The notes: generated from the sequence alone by a model not told the origin. A DNA stretch of 64,000 nucleotides from Tretioscincus oriximinensis (GCA_022410635.1 JAJVDF010000497.1:62001-126000); one strand, 5' to 3'; shown: positions 49,201-60,090, counted from the first letter of the stretch. Numbers and translations: made by a program.

Positions 49201-49515
49201 AAATTCTTCTCTTCAATAGGCATTAAAAGTACAAAGTTCTTTGCTGAGGAAGACGGGGACAGTGAGTATCAGGCTGGAGATGAGCCATCGCTGTACAGAG
49301 AAATAGATATAGAGGATCCTGGGCAGCTGGTGGTTGAGAAACTGATCCGAACTAAGAGATACGTCTGCATCATGCAGAAATGGGGTGGGAAGAGAGAAGT
49401 CAAGGCCCTGGGGAACTCTGGAGACTATGTCCAGGTTTGTGACTCGGATAGTAAACTGGAACCTGAGGCAACATTGGAACTGGTGAAAGTGCTGGAATCC
49501 AATGAACCCTAAACC
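49201..49515 (+). other. Coding-like open frame of unknown identity (exon or retrocopy candidate)
   Basis: Open for 104 codons with a TAA at 49513-49515, but no ATG near the 5' end. The peptide is charged and balanced, with no low-complexity bias: [57 protein letters not shown] and [18 protein letters not shown]. Codon use is more GC-rich than the flanks. A good acceptor-like sequence, TTCTTCTCTTCAATAG, ends at 49219, so it could be a 3'-terminal exon. It could equally be part of a decayed retrocopy or an unknown repeat. I do not recognise the family. Confidence 0.3.
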
Positions 49516-49569
49516 ACAACCATCTTTAAGTCTACACTTAGGCCTCTGTTGGAATATGACTGGTTGTTT

Positions 49570-50000
49570 CCCTCCCATTAATCTTTATTTGCTCCTCATT
49601 TTTGCATAGCTCTGTTCTGAACTTGCAAAGTGGCACAAAAATTGGCATAAAGGAAGGAAAATAAGCAATGCCATTTTGCATTTTCCTAGGGTTGGAAAAG
49701 GGGACTCCAACTCTGCATTCCAGTGAATATAGCATTAAAACATGGGATAAAAGCAATTTTGTTGAGACTTTCATGCAAAAACACCACCGTGCCTAAGTTC
49801 TGGAAGAAGTCTCTTTACTGTTCTTCGGCACTCCATGCCTTTACAGGATACCCTTAGAGCACAAGCGCATGAATCTTTCTCCCCATTACTCTTCCTTTTG
49901 CGACTNTCTTTTGTACAACTCTGCAAAAATGCTATTTTGAACTTGCAAAATAGTGCAAAACCAAGCATAAAGAAAGGAAAGCACATGGTGACATGGTATA
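49570..50000. repeat. Two diverged copies of a segment about 305 bp apart
   Basis: 49576-49670 (CCCATTAATCTTTATTTGCT ... GAACTTGCAAAGTGGCACAA ... GGCATAAAGGAAGGAAA) and 49883-49985 (CCCATTACTCTTCCTTTTGC ... GAACTTGCAAAATAGTGCAA ... GCATAAAGAAAGGAAA) are clearly related. Nature unknown. Confidence 0.6.
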
Positions 50001-50641
50001 AAACAGCACAGGCTCATCAATATGCATACCGTGAAATGCTTGGATGAAGCCGTGGCAAACCACAGAAAGAGACGGAACTGAAATGATCATTGACCNTGTG
50101 AACAATTTCATCATATGTTAATGGAGCAAGAAAATGCAAACCACTGCCCTGGCCTTTCCTGGGTTCGGGAAATTAAAATCTGAGGGATGGGATTGGACTG
50201 AAAATCCAGTTAGAAAGGCAGAGAATATAATAGTTTAAGGTGATGCAAGTATCTTCTTTTATTCTCTTAGTTTATGAAGACTAGAATTAAAAACAAAAAT
50301 ATTGAATGGTTTCATTTTGTCAGCAAGCAGCAATATTTTTTGCATTTCCTGTGCTGACAAAATAGTGGAATTCGATTAGCTTAAAAGCTCTTTGAAAAAT
50401 AAAGAGATGCACTGTTATGAAATTATTTGAAAATCGGCTTTTAATTTTTTNNAAAAAAATCTGTTTCCATTTATTCCTTTTTGAGACTGTTTGTTTCTTA
50501 AATCCAGGTTGGTCTATCATACTAACAGGAAAAAATGGCTTCAATGTCAACCAGGTGGTTGGCAAATGCAATGGGAGTCTAAATCTACAGCACTGATGTG
50601 AGAAATACACGGCTCACATTAGCCGGCACATTGAGGAATCC

Positions 50642-50902
50642 AAATTATTTATTTATTTGTTTGTACTTATATCCTGCCCTATACCCGAAGGTCTCAGGGT
50701 GGCCAACCAAAGGGTGGTGCACATAGCTTTTGTTACTTTCTCTATAACAGGCACCCTGTGAAGTAGGTGGTGCTGAGAGAGTTTTAAAGAACTGTGACTG
50801 GCACAAGGTTACCTAGCTGATTTTCAGGGAGGAGAGGGGAATTGAACCGGGAGATGACCAGGTAAGAGTCCAACACTCTTACCACTACACCAAATCTAGT
50901 CA
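50642..50902 (-). mobile_element. tRNA-derived SINE, full length, antisense
   Basis: Tail TTATTTATTTGTTTGTACTT, CTGCCCTATACCCGAAGGTC, the body, then the head reversed (GAATTGAACCGGGAG; CTTACCACTACACCAAATCT). Same family as 38331 and 28590. Confidence 0.88.
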
Positions 50903-51432
50903 AGAAGGATTAATAGAATTGATAATGGCAAATTCTTCTTTTTGTTCCCAAATACCAGAGCTAAGGGCAATCATTCAAGGAAGCTACAATGAAGGACTAA
51001 TGCAGTAAGAACAGCATTGGCCACTATCTCAATGGCTTGAAAAATATTTATAAGACTGATAGAAGATAGAGCTATATGAATCTTGTTGGCTGTGTGCCTA
51101 ATTATAACATGGAGATGTTAAAACCTGTTGCTGGAAATCTGTAAGAACNGGTGGCAGGGATAGATGGTCCCCAGATCTGATTCATCAGGCATTCCTTAAG
51201 TTATTATGCTCTTGTAAGCTTTAATAAATTCTGCAGAGAAAAATCAATCCTTTCACATCTCACAAGTGCGAATAAGATAACAATGGTTTCTTTATTGATA
51301 TTACATAGGATAGAGGCATTATGATAACAGAAAGTAGTAAGACAGTATTGGAAATACTCTGGGTTTTTTAAGACAAATGTTTGATACGTTATATGATGCT
51401 GGATGAAAAATAGGATTCATTTGACTATTGTG

Positions 51433-51636
51433 TAGGCTGACCAGCTGACCTCTTTTTTGGGGGGGGTTGAAAACCCNTTTTGGGGATGCCTCCCGGTTTT
51501 TGCTGAGAAAAACCAAACAAAAAATTCTCAAAAATATCTTTTTTTGAAAAAAATTTCCTCAGAAAAAACTGGGAGGCACCCCAAAACCCAGTTTTCACCC
51601 CCCCCCCAAAAAAAAAGGGTTCCTCTGGTCAGCCTA
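51433..51636. mobile_element. hAT-type foldback MITE with exact 8-bp target duplication
   Basis: Ends TAGGCTGACCAGC and TGGTCAGCCTA, flanked on both sides by CTATTGTG (51425-51432 and 51637-51644). The interior is a long imperfect palindrome of G/T- and A/C-runs (GATGCCTCCCGG against TGGGAGGCACCCC). The 8-bp duplication and the end type suit the hAT superfamily. Confidence 0.88.
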
Positions 51637-52028
51637 CTATTGTGTCAAGTAAAGGCAGAAAGATAATAGAGGAACATATTTAATAATGTGATTTAAAAAA
51701 TATACTAACTGAGATCACAAGAGCAATAATTTGTGGATCTCTGATCATGCCCCTATACATTTAAGTATACAAGGTCAAGGCAGAAAAGTAGATAGGAAGT
51801 GGCACTCTGACATTATAATAGCGTTAAAAAGGGAGGNCAAAAGATCATTGTTTCAGAAAGTACAGAATTTCTCTAGGGAAAATATAACAGACAACATGCC
51901 AATAGATATTGTTTGGAATACTTCAAGGCAGTCATAAGAGGAACTGCCTGAATAAATAAACAGGAATTTAAAAAAGTATTAAGACAGATAAAACAAATTT
52001 AAAGAAATTGAAAATTTGCAAAGAATGG

Positions 52029-52125
52029 ACATCTGAAGAAGTAGACNTGTCTCTTCGAAAGCTTATGCCAACCACTTTTCTCAAGTTAGTCTCAAAGTGC
52101 TGCTAGCTCCTTTGCTGAACATAGA
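52029..52125 (+). repeat. Half of the foldback repeat (right arm only)
   Basis: CATCTGAAGAAGTAGAC, CGAAAGCTTATGCCA, CACTTTTCTCAAGTTAGTCT and TGCTGCTAGCTCCTTTGCTG match the right arm at 58669-58755. The left arm is absent. Confidence 0.8.
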
Positions 52126-52267
52126 TTATGTGAGGCTAAAATACTATGCTTAAAGGGAATGCCTGGTTAGATTCAAGAAGAGAAGGGTTCCTTTTAAGGA
52201 TGATAATACCTTGCAACACGTTTTGGGGGAGGTGTCGTTCAGAAGAGGACAACCTTCCCTCTGTAGC

Positions 52268-52365
52268 TACATGTAGAAAGCAACAAAAGCTATGTGCGCC
52301 CCCCTATGGTTGGCCGCCCTGAGACCTTCGGGTATAGGGCAAGATACAAGTACAAATACATAATA
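52268..52365 (+). mobile_element. SINE 3' part, sense
   Basis: AGCAACAAAAGCTATGTGCG, GGCCGCCCTGAGACCTTCGG and ATACAAGTACAAATAC match the last third of the SINE at 38331. It directly adjoins the hAT MITE on the right. Confidence 0.8.
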
Positions 52366-52373
52366 GTCAGACA

Positions 52374-52657
52374 TAGGGTTGCCATAATATGTTTTAAAAT
52401 CCCGGGTTGCCGCTCCCCACCCCGCCCCCAAAACCGGGACGGGGTGGGGTGGGGTGTGCGTGCGCGCGCGTGCGCGCATACGGATGTGCGCGTGCGTGCG
52501 CGTGCGCATACGGACGCTTGTAGCGAGACAGGCAGAACGTCTTTCCTGCCTGTCTCACAAGCGTCAATGCGCACGCGCGCAGCTGCGGTGGAGGGGTAGC
52601 GGCAGCGTGCGGGGGGAGCGGCGGGGGGGAGCGGAACGGCGGGAGTGGTGGGAGGGG

Positions 52658-52688
<31 letters not shown>

Positions 52689-52805
52689 CGGGGTGGGGAG
52701 AGGCAACCCGGGATTTTAAAACTTTTTTTTAAAATCCAGCCGGGACAATAAAATTGTCCCTAAAACCGTGAATGTCCCGGTTTACCGGGACGTATGGCAA
52801 CCCTA
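52374..52805. mobile_element. hAT-type MITE, 432 bp, exact 8-bp target duplication
   Basis: Ends TAGGGTTGCCATA and TATGGCAACCCTA, flanked by GTCAGACA on both sides (52366-52373 and 52806-52813). The interior is very GC-rich: alternating TGCGCGCG/GTGCGC tracts at 52456-52511, an inner hairpin around GAGACAGGCAG / CTGCCTGTCTC, and a G run of about 30 near 52659-52688. Homologous to 44399. Confidence 0.9.
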
Positions 52806-53043
52806 GTCAGACACTGACATGGCTGTTACTCATTTTACACAAATCCTAGGAATTACATGCTCTGTGAGAACTGAAATCAAGACATATAGTTCAGTTCTTA
52901 GCTAAAAGGTTAATTTGGACTAGCTTTAGTAACTGAAAAGGCTTCTTAGATTATCCCACAAAAAACAGCAGAAGAGGGAAGACTTATTGATTAGAGATCA
53001 GTTGAGAATCATGGCTGTAAGCGACTTCTGACCAAAATATATG

Positions 53044-53116
53044 CTGCTCAAAACAATGAAGGGAATACTTTAACATACACTGTTATGTTAAAGTGTTCCC
53101 TTAATTGTTTTGAGCA
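53044..53116. mobile_element. Palindromic Tc1-derived MITE
   Basis: Arms CTGCTCAAAACAATGAAGGG and CCCTTAATTGTTTTGAGCAG pair over about 34 bases with a 5-base centre. The ends are those of the Tc1 element at 6980. Confidence 0.85.
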
Positions 53117-53119
53117 GTT

Positions 53120-53967
53120 AATTAGGATGTTTTGGGAGCACAGGAGATTTCACAGATTTAGCTAGATTACTGCTGGCTTGGATTCCTTTGGTTNTCCCTT
53201 CTGCAGTGACACTCTGAAAAGGCATAGTAGCGTAAACCTGTTTTAAAAAGATCCCTAAGGCTGCCACATAAAACACTCAACAGGACTCCGAAAGAGAATG
53301 TAAAAGCCTCACTTTCAAACTATTTGCATACTCAGCTAAGCCTTTAATTAAAAAAGAAAAAATGAAGGAAGCTGATATCATTATTAATTAACAACAAAAG
53401 TGAATTATCTCACAGGCTAAGAAAATAACTTCCAGGAGCCAGATAATAAGCTAAATAATTTCAGCTGCCTGGCATTTATTGGACATACCTGTTGTTTTAT
53501 TTGGTGGTTTTTTTATGTCAAGTCCCTTAATCCTCCTACCAACTCCCTTCCCCCACACCTAATGCTAATCTGGTTAATTATCTGACAATCTTGCCTCCAG
53601 TCATCTTCTTGTTCCTTCTTGCTTTTTGAAGAGGCCTCACAAAGAACTTCAGAAATGTAAGGCGAACCTGTGGTTTGTCAAGTGCTGCCATAATGTAGAA
53701 TTGACTAACTGTCAGTTATAGAATTCTACGCTACCATTTTTGATATGCTCTTCTTCCCATTTTATTAATTTCTTTAATTCATATCCTACTTTTTCAATAG
53801 GAAGCCCATAACAACAAAGCCACAGTTTAGAACCATAAACTACTTCATAAAATGGGAAAAGCACTAAAAGCAGCACAGGATTCCCCAATTTTAGTACCAT
53901 CATCATAGCATTTGTACGCCATTTTTCACTGGAGATCTCAGAGCAGGTGCAAATGCATGACGGGACA
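53120..53967. other. Intergenic, no gene; possible conserved element
   Basis: No coding sequence recognised. 53360-53500 is repeat-free and rich in homeodomain-type sites (ATTAATTAA, TAAATAATT) with a CAGCTG E-box. Function is speculation without alignment. Confidence 0.35.
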
Positions 53968-54192
53968 GTTAAATTCACCTCTTTTACCTGGCCTTTGGCT
54001 GAAGAAATGTCATCTCTGTTCTACTTTTAGATATTATTTTATGCTGTTTTAATTTTGTATTGATGCTTACTGTTGGCCACCCTGAGACCTTTGGGTAAAG
54101 AGCGGGGTATNNNNNNNNNNNNNNNNNNNNNNNNNNNNNNNNNNNNNNNNNNNNNNNNNNGTATAAGTATAAATAAATAATAAATAAATAAA
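53968..54192 (+). mobile_element. LINE 3' end, sense, containing a 50-N assembly gap
   Basis: CACCTCTTTTACCTGGCCTT, then TTTTATGCTGTTTTAATTTT, GGCCACCCTGAGACCTTTGG, a run of N at 54111-54160, and (AAATAAAT)n. It is the sense-orientation equivalent of the copies at 30905 and 43777. Confidence 0.75.
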
Positions 54193-56217
54193 TGTAAAAA
54201 TATACCAGTAACCCCTCTAACCAAGACATCACTGCAGATATCTATCCTATGGTAGGAGTCATCCACAGAGCCCATGCTTCTGATCCATCTTATGAAGTTA
54301 TCTGCACATTATCAACTTGTTATGACTCATTTGGGAAATGTTGGTGGAGTATGAGATACAAAACATTGAATAAAAACAAAGAGAAAGAGCTTAACCTGTG
54401 CCTCCAGATATATTGTGTGGTTCTATGCTTTCTATACAATATGCCACAACTCTTGCAAGCCATAGCTGTGACATGGCAACAGTTGCTACCTCAGAGAATN
54501 TAAAATCTAGGAAGAGCCTGTCAAATTGTACATAGGATGTTATCACATGCAACAAAGAGGAGCATCTCAGTGTTAGTCTTCTCACTGGCTCCTCCTTTCC
54601 TAGTATAGAATGTTCATCAGTGGAAATGGAAAACAGCCATGTGAACAATCCCAGCTGAGAACAATCTCTAAGACATTTCTAAAGCAACATCCAGGCATCA
54701 TTATTTATTTTAATTTAATTGGATAATCCAGATAGAGCTTTCTTTCCTAATATCCGTCTAGTGGAATAAGTAAGCTACATCTGGATGCTACCCAAGTCAC
54801 CTCAAATACGACCAGATCCTGAATTGCTGAAAGCTGACACTTTTAAGCTTCTACCTAACCAGTATAAGCTTGTCCTATCAAACCATTACTCTTTTTGATT
54901 TCATCTTGCCATCTGACGTGAAAAGCCTAGCATCTCTGTTCTTACTTCTCAATTCCTAGAGACAATTGCTGGCATGAGCTGCCTTTTCTTCTTACATCCC
55001 CTTATTATAATCTTCTTTGTCAACTGCCCTTTCCACTTTCAGTTTCGCTCACAACCACTCTGATTAAACCGCACAAAACCTGGCATTTTGCCCCCTTACT
55101 TTCTCTCTCATCTGTCAATCATCTACAGAACAGTTGCAACACAGAAAGCTAGCAGGCATCTGTGGTGATGGGTTTCCATCAGCACCTAAAAATAGATTTG
55201 TTCAACCAAAGTTTAAGTGGATCTTAAGATAAAGAGGAGAGATGTATCCTGTTTTGCAGTGTTGCCTGATGGAAAAGAGGGCAGGGCTTTGTACTTTAAA
55301 AGGTTTTCCATACAGGAAAATATTTCAGCAGGTGGTCACTCATTTCAAGCAACACCTGCTGGATTTTTTCTTATATAATCTCTAAAAAGTGTAATTGGCC
55401 AGATGGCCATCCGATAGTTTTACGATATATTTTATTTTGATTTATTATATTGTTGTGCATTATTTAAATATTTAACTAAGAAGAAATATCCAAGTTATTT
55501 TCTTAATGATTAAAACTCTATTTTACCTTGTAATCTATGCTGCTAGTGTTTAAGCGTCTGAGTCATCATACATCCAAATANAATTTCTGGTCCCCACTAG
55601 TAGTTCCTAATCATGTTCAAAGGCCTTTAGGCTTTCTTGACTGATCTAAACTGATAACGATCTAAACTCTCTATGTAAACTGCAGAGAAAAGCACTAAAT
55701 TAAAACACAACGTATTTTTCCACACACATGCAGGCTTGATATAAACAAAAAAGAATCATTAGTTGTTACTGAAAGCTAAAAATAGCTGACAAAGATAAAA
55801 TACACCCACATGGCCTAAAATATCTCAGTCAACCAAGCAAAATAAAAGTCATAATCCAAATCACTCAGGTTTCAAATTAAGATGGGTCACTTTTCTTTCT
55901 TTACATCTTTTCAGTAAAAAGTAGATAGCTCAATATACCATATATAACAATACAGACATCATGCAACATCATTATAGCATTTCTTTCTCCGTGCATTTGG
56001 GAGCATCCACACACGGCTGCCTGTTTTTCTATCTAATGGATCAAAGCACTTACGATTCCCGTGTTGTTGACAGTCCACAATCTTGAAAGCTCTGCCTTTG
56101 TTCCTTCTGGCTTTGTAGCGAAATGGCAAGGAAACCTCATTAGTTCACTATAGTCTCCACGAGGCTTCAGAATATATGTTGTTCTGTTCAGCCTTATTCC
56201 CTTCGCCCAGCAAGGGG
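54193..56217. other. Intergenic, no gene recognised
   Basis: Relatively repeat-poor AT-rich DNA; no open frame of interest. Confidence 0.4.
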
Positions 56218-56370
56218 GCTTGGAAACTAACAGGAGAAAGGTAGGTGGCAGGAGCTTTTATAGCGAAAGCTCAAGCCACCTACTTTTCTCCTATTACCTC
56301 CATGTGCTGCAAGCCACCTTGCCGGACTTTCTATTAAGACAAACGTGGCTATTTCTCTGAAATCTTATTC
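56218..56370. repeat. Diverged foldback repeat copy
   Basis: AACTAACAGGAGAAAGGTAG, GGCAGGAGCTTTTATAGCGA and GCTCAAGCCACCTACTTTTC form the two arms. The right end CCGGACTTTCTATTAAGACA then CGTGGCTATTTCTCTGA matches the end at 58753-58791. Confidence 0.75.
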
Positions 56371-57884
56371 CCTTGGGAGTCTGATGATAATGTTTTACAG
56401 GCCTTGTTTCCCCCTTACTGAAATCGGATGAAAACATGTCATGAAGGCCTAGTAGACAACATTTGTATTTTCCAAGAGAATTACCATAAACATACCTTAA
56501 TATAACCTGATGTGGTCAGTTTTTAATAATATGGCCATAAATAAGAATGACTAGGGCATTCTTGTTTTCTGATTCTCACTTATAAGTGTCACAAATCCAA
56601 GTTAAGTTTAAAGAAGGAACACCGTAAGAAGACTTTAAACCGATTAACCATAGTTAGCATCAGGACATTAATATCCAGCCAGATGGCCTCCTTTATGGCA
56701 CACAATTCTCATTAGTGTCTTTTTTGAATTAACATCCTTCGTTGTTTGTTTCTTCTAGCTCAGTGTTCCCCTTGTTCTTTGTGCAGCATCATTAGTCTTC
56801 TGCTGTGCCTTTCAGCCACAAAAGGACATTTATTTATGATCCAATGCTAGAGATAAAGCTATAATTGTCAGAATACTTCTCTTCTTCCTAGCTGTAATTG
56901 ATACAAAAAGCAAAGACCTTTGTCAGTCACAGTTTCATGTCAAGCTTAGTAAAACTAATCAGGGAGAAAAAGAAGAAACAAACTGAAAGCAGTTTGGGGA
57001 GAATTAGAGGTCTAAGAAAGAAAGGCACAGGGTCTTGATAATTGAACCACTTGACTATGTAGACACAGAAGCTCGGTAGCTTCTGTAACTGGTTTTCTCA
57101 TTATAATTTTGTTTTATTTGTCATCCATGGTATATTACAGACTTTGTATGATGTAGTGTTCCAATGATTGTTAAATNTGACTTTTTTATACAATGCAAAG
57201 CAGCATTATACAGAACTATGTCATAAAGTAACTGCCAGAAAACCTACACCAGATGAATCCACCCATCTTTACTGCAAGCAGATTTCATCAGAAATTGAGT
57301 TGTTGTGCCATTCTTACATTAGTTATCCCAAATACTATTTTCTCTGGAGATCTCCCCCCTCCCCCGTACTGGCACACAAACATTTTTCTCTGTTTCCTTG
57401 GGCTGCATCCCACAAGGTTTTTCTACTACTATGGTAGTTACATCATTAAGAATCTGCCTCATGTGCTCACACAATTTCAGAACTCCATTTGCTACAAATT
57501 TCTATTGCCCCAGGTTTTCCTGCTACTACATTTTTTTATTGCGTGCTTTGCTAAAAGCCACTCATATGGTGTTCACTAGCAGGGCTGGGTAGAAGTAGCA
57601 AAACTCCAGCAAGATTCAAGGCAAACATGTGCTCTCTGTTTACTTCCTGGAGCTCAGATATATGAGGCAGGGAACAAGAGCAACCAATCAAGAGCAGCCA
57701 ATCAAGAGTACATAACATGCTGAGAAGTTCCCAGATGTCCAGTGTGATGTGGAAACACAGATTAACACAGGTAAATGGGGGCGGAATTGCATTGGCCTTT
57801 GTCCAGAACCAAGAAAGTTCTACAATAAAGAAGCTCATGGGGATGGGGCCTTGGTGTGGTAGAACTTTAGTTCAAAATGCACTA

Positions 57885-58035
57885 GGGGTCTAAGCTGGGG
57901 TCCACATGTCATTCTAGGTGAGCACCAATCCTATTGTGGCTTATGCTAGCCCAAGAATGGCATGTGAACAGCAAGCCACTTTAGACCCCTTTCTGGACAG
58001 AATAAGGCCCAGGGCATTTTGAGCCTTTCTCACTT
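57885..58035. repeat. Unclassified dispersed repeat (CATGTGAACAGCA family)
   Basis: GTCTAAGCTGGGGTCCACAT on the left and GGCATGTGAACAGCAAGCCA then TTTCTGGACAGAATAAGG on the right. Related to 22725 and 31820. Confidence 0.6.
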
Positions 58036-58586
58036 GCTTGGCTACTCCTGAGTGAGAGGATCAGAAAACGTTTATTTTCTTAGTTGAATGACCATTCTTT
58101 TTACAATATTATAGTCATAAGGAGATATTCAAATCTATCCCAGAGTGTCTTTCATTCCCTTACCAACACAAACAAATTCTACAAGTTCTTGTTTGCCTCT
58201 TTTAGTCTACTTCTTGTACGTCATTTAATGTCCCCAACCCATTACTTCTTGTTTAATGGAGTTTCATCCATGGAGGTAAGTCTTGTGATACAGGATCTGA
58301 AATCAGGCTATAATATGGGACTTTTATTTTAAAACAAAGGGAATAAAAAAGGTTGTAAAACAGATGGATGAAACTACAAAACTGAATTAGTGGATAAAAT
58401 TTTTTGATGAAAAAAATAATTCATCTGATATTTCCTGCCATGGGTGGCTTAAAAAGTGTATTTCTAAAGGAAATTTATNAGGAAAGTATGATGAAAGTAT
58501 TTATACTTACATCCTGCCATTGTGAAAACAAATTGTTCAACTTGTTGAGCCATTCATCTACATCAGTAAGAAATCTACATTTCTAA

Positions 58587-58795
58587 CAAAGGAGCTAGCA
58601 GCACTTTGAGACTAACTTGAGAAAAGTGGGTGGCATAAGCTTTCGTGGACACATCTACTTCTTCAGATGCATCTGAAGAAGTAGAGGTGTCTATGAAAGC
58701 TTATGCCACCCACTTTTCTCAAGTTAGTCTCAAAGTGCTGCTAGCTCCTTTGCTGGACTTTCTACTAGACTAACACGGCTATTTCTCTGAAATTG
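58587..58795. repeat. Foldback repeat, best-preserved copy
   Basis: Near-perfect inverted repeat with arms of about 83 bases: 58587-58669 (CAAAGGAGCTAGCAGCACTT ... CTTCTTCAGATG) and 58670-58752 (CATCTGAAGAAG ... AAGTGCTGCTAGCTCCTTTG). It is followed by a unique end, CTGGACTTTCTACTAGACTA then CACGGCTATTTCTCTGA. Confidence 0.9.
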
Positions 58796-59268
58796 ACTAC
58801 ATTTCTAAGTTTTTTCTGAAGAATTCCTGTTAACATGTCATCAGTCACTGTGCGTTGTTTGCCACAAGATGGCATAGCAGAACTACTTTATTTAAATTTT
58901 AAGGGTATGTGTGGGAAAGGGAGATATAAAAATACGAAATTCTGCCTAATGTTATTTCTTTTCTTCCTGTCACTGATTCTCATAATTTTCCTCTTATCTA
59001 GTCCTTTTATCAGGGCTTATCAGTTAATAAATGCATATGTTCTGAGTCCAACAGCTTCCCTTTTGAACAATGTAGCTAATGAATTGAAAAGAATAGTATT
59101 ATAGCAAGGTTCATTAAATTTACTGTTGAAAAAAAAATACATGGGAGGAGCTCAGTTTGGATTACATATTGCAGTGCCATCGTTTCTGGGTGCTTTGTTT
59201 CTGATGAAGGCTTTGGAAAATAAGGAAAAGAGATAAATACACCTGGGTCACGAACATAATGATTTCAA

Positions 59269-59776
59269 TAGGCTGACTAGATGACCCCGTTTTGGGGGGA
59301 ACCCAGTTTTGGGGTGTCTACCCTGTCCTCTCGGGGGGGCACCATTTCCCTANTTTTTGCTGAGGAATTTTTTNNAAAAATAAATTCACTGCACGACCAC
59401 TAGGGGGCTCTGGCAACCAGGGGCAACTCCTGAAGTCAACCTCCCCTCAGTAAAAAATAAAAAAAATCTCATGCATTTTTTAAAAAAAGTTTATTTTTTN
59501 AAAAAAATCACTAGCACCAGGGGGCTCTGGCAACGGGGGGGCAGCTCCTGAAGGCACCCTCCCCACAGTAATTTTTTTTNNAAAAATGCACATTTCTTGC
59601 ACACAGCAAAAAATTCTCACACACGTTAAAAAATTCTCACATGCTTTGCAGATTTCTCAGGTGGGAATTTTGGAGGCGTAAGCATATTGGTGGGTGATTT
59701 GCATATTTATGAATTTGCAAATTAGCATGAATATTAATTTCCCCCAGTTTGGGCCTCAGAAAATCTGGTCAGTCTA
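59269..59776. mobile_element. hAT-like MITE relative with internal duplication
   Basis: Ends TAGGCTGACTAG and CTGGTCAGTCTA resemble 51433-51636. The interior repeats a block twice (59397-59455 and 59510-59577: CACTAG or CAGGGGGCTCTGGCAAC ... CTCCTGAAG ... CAGTAA). Flanking 8-mers do not match, so the insertion is older or rearranged. Confidence 0.6.
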
Positions 59777-59794
59777 CTTTTAGAGAAAACGAGA

Positions 59795-60090
59795 GATTTT
59801 TGGGGCTGATTCTGTATGTAATACAGAATAGCTCAGTCGCTTAGGAATTCGTCTCTCGCCTGGGAGATCGGGTTTTGACTAGCCTGTAGCTCTAGCCAAC
59901 CCAGCTATTCGAAAGCATGAACTGNAAGAAATTGCAACTGACTGCAAGTAGATACATGGGAACCACCATAGCCTGGTGGGGAAGATAGAATGGAAGCCTT
60001 CGGGCAAAATATATCCTTGTAAGCCGCTTTATTTCTACTTTCATGTCTTATCTTGTAACTGCTGTCCGGGGAAATAAAGCCTTTGTTAAA
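59795..60090 (+). mobile_element. Second tRNA-derived SINE family
   Basis: tRNA-like head AATAGCTCAGTCGCTTAGGA and GAGATCGGGTTTTGACTAGC, body AAATTGCAACTGACTGCAAG, tail GGAAGCCTTCGGGCAAAATA and TGTAAGCCGCTTTATTTC. Related to 61036. Confidence 0.65.

Noticed and set aside
58669..58710. Hammerhead-ribozyme-like CTGAAGA ... hairpin ... GAAA in the foldback repeats
   Set aside because: There is an extra A between the first core motif and helix II, the cleavage-site side does not fit, and no helix I partner is visible.
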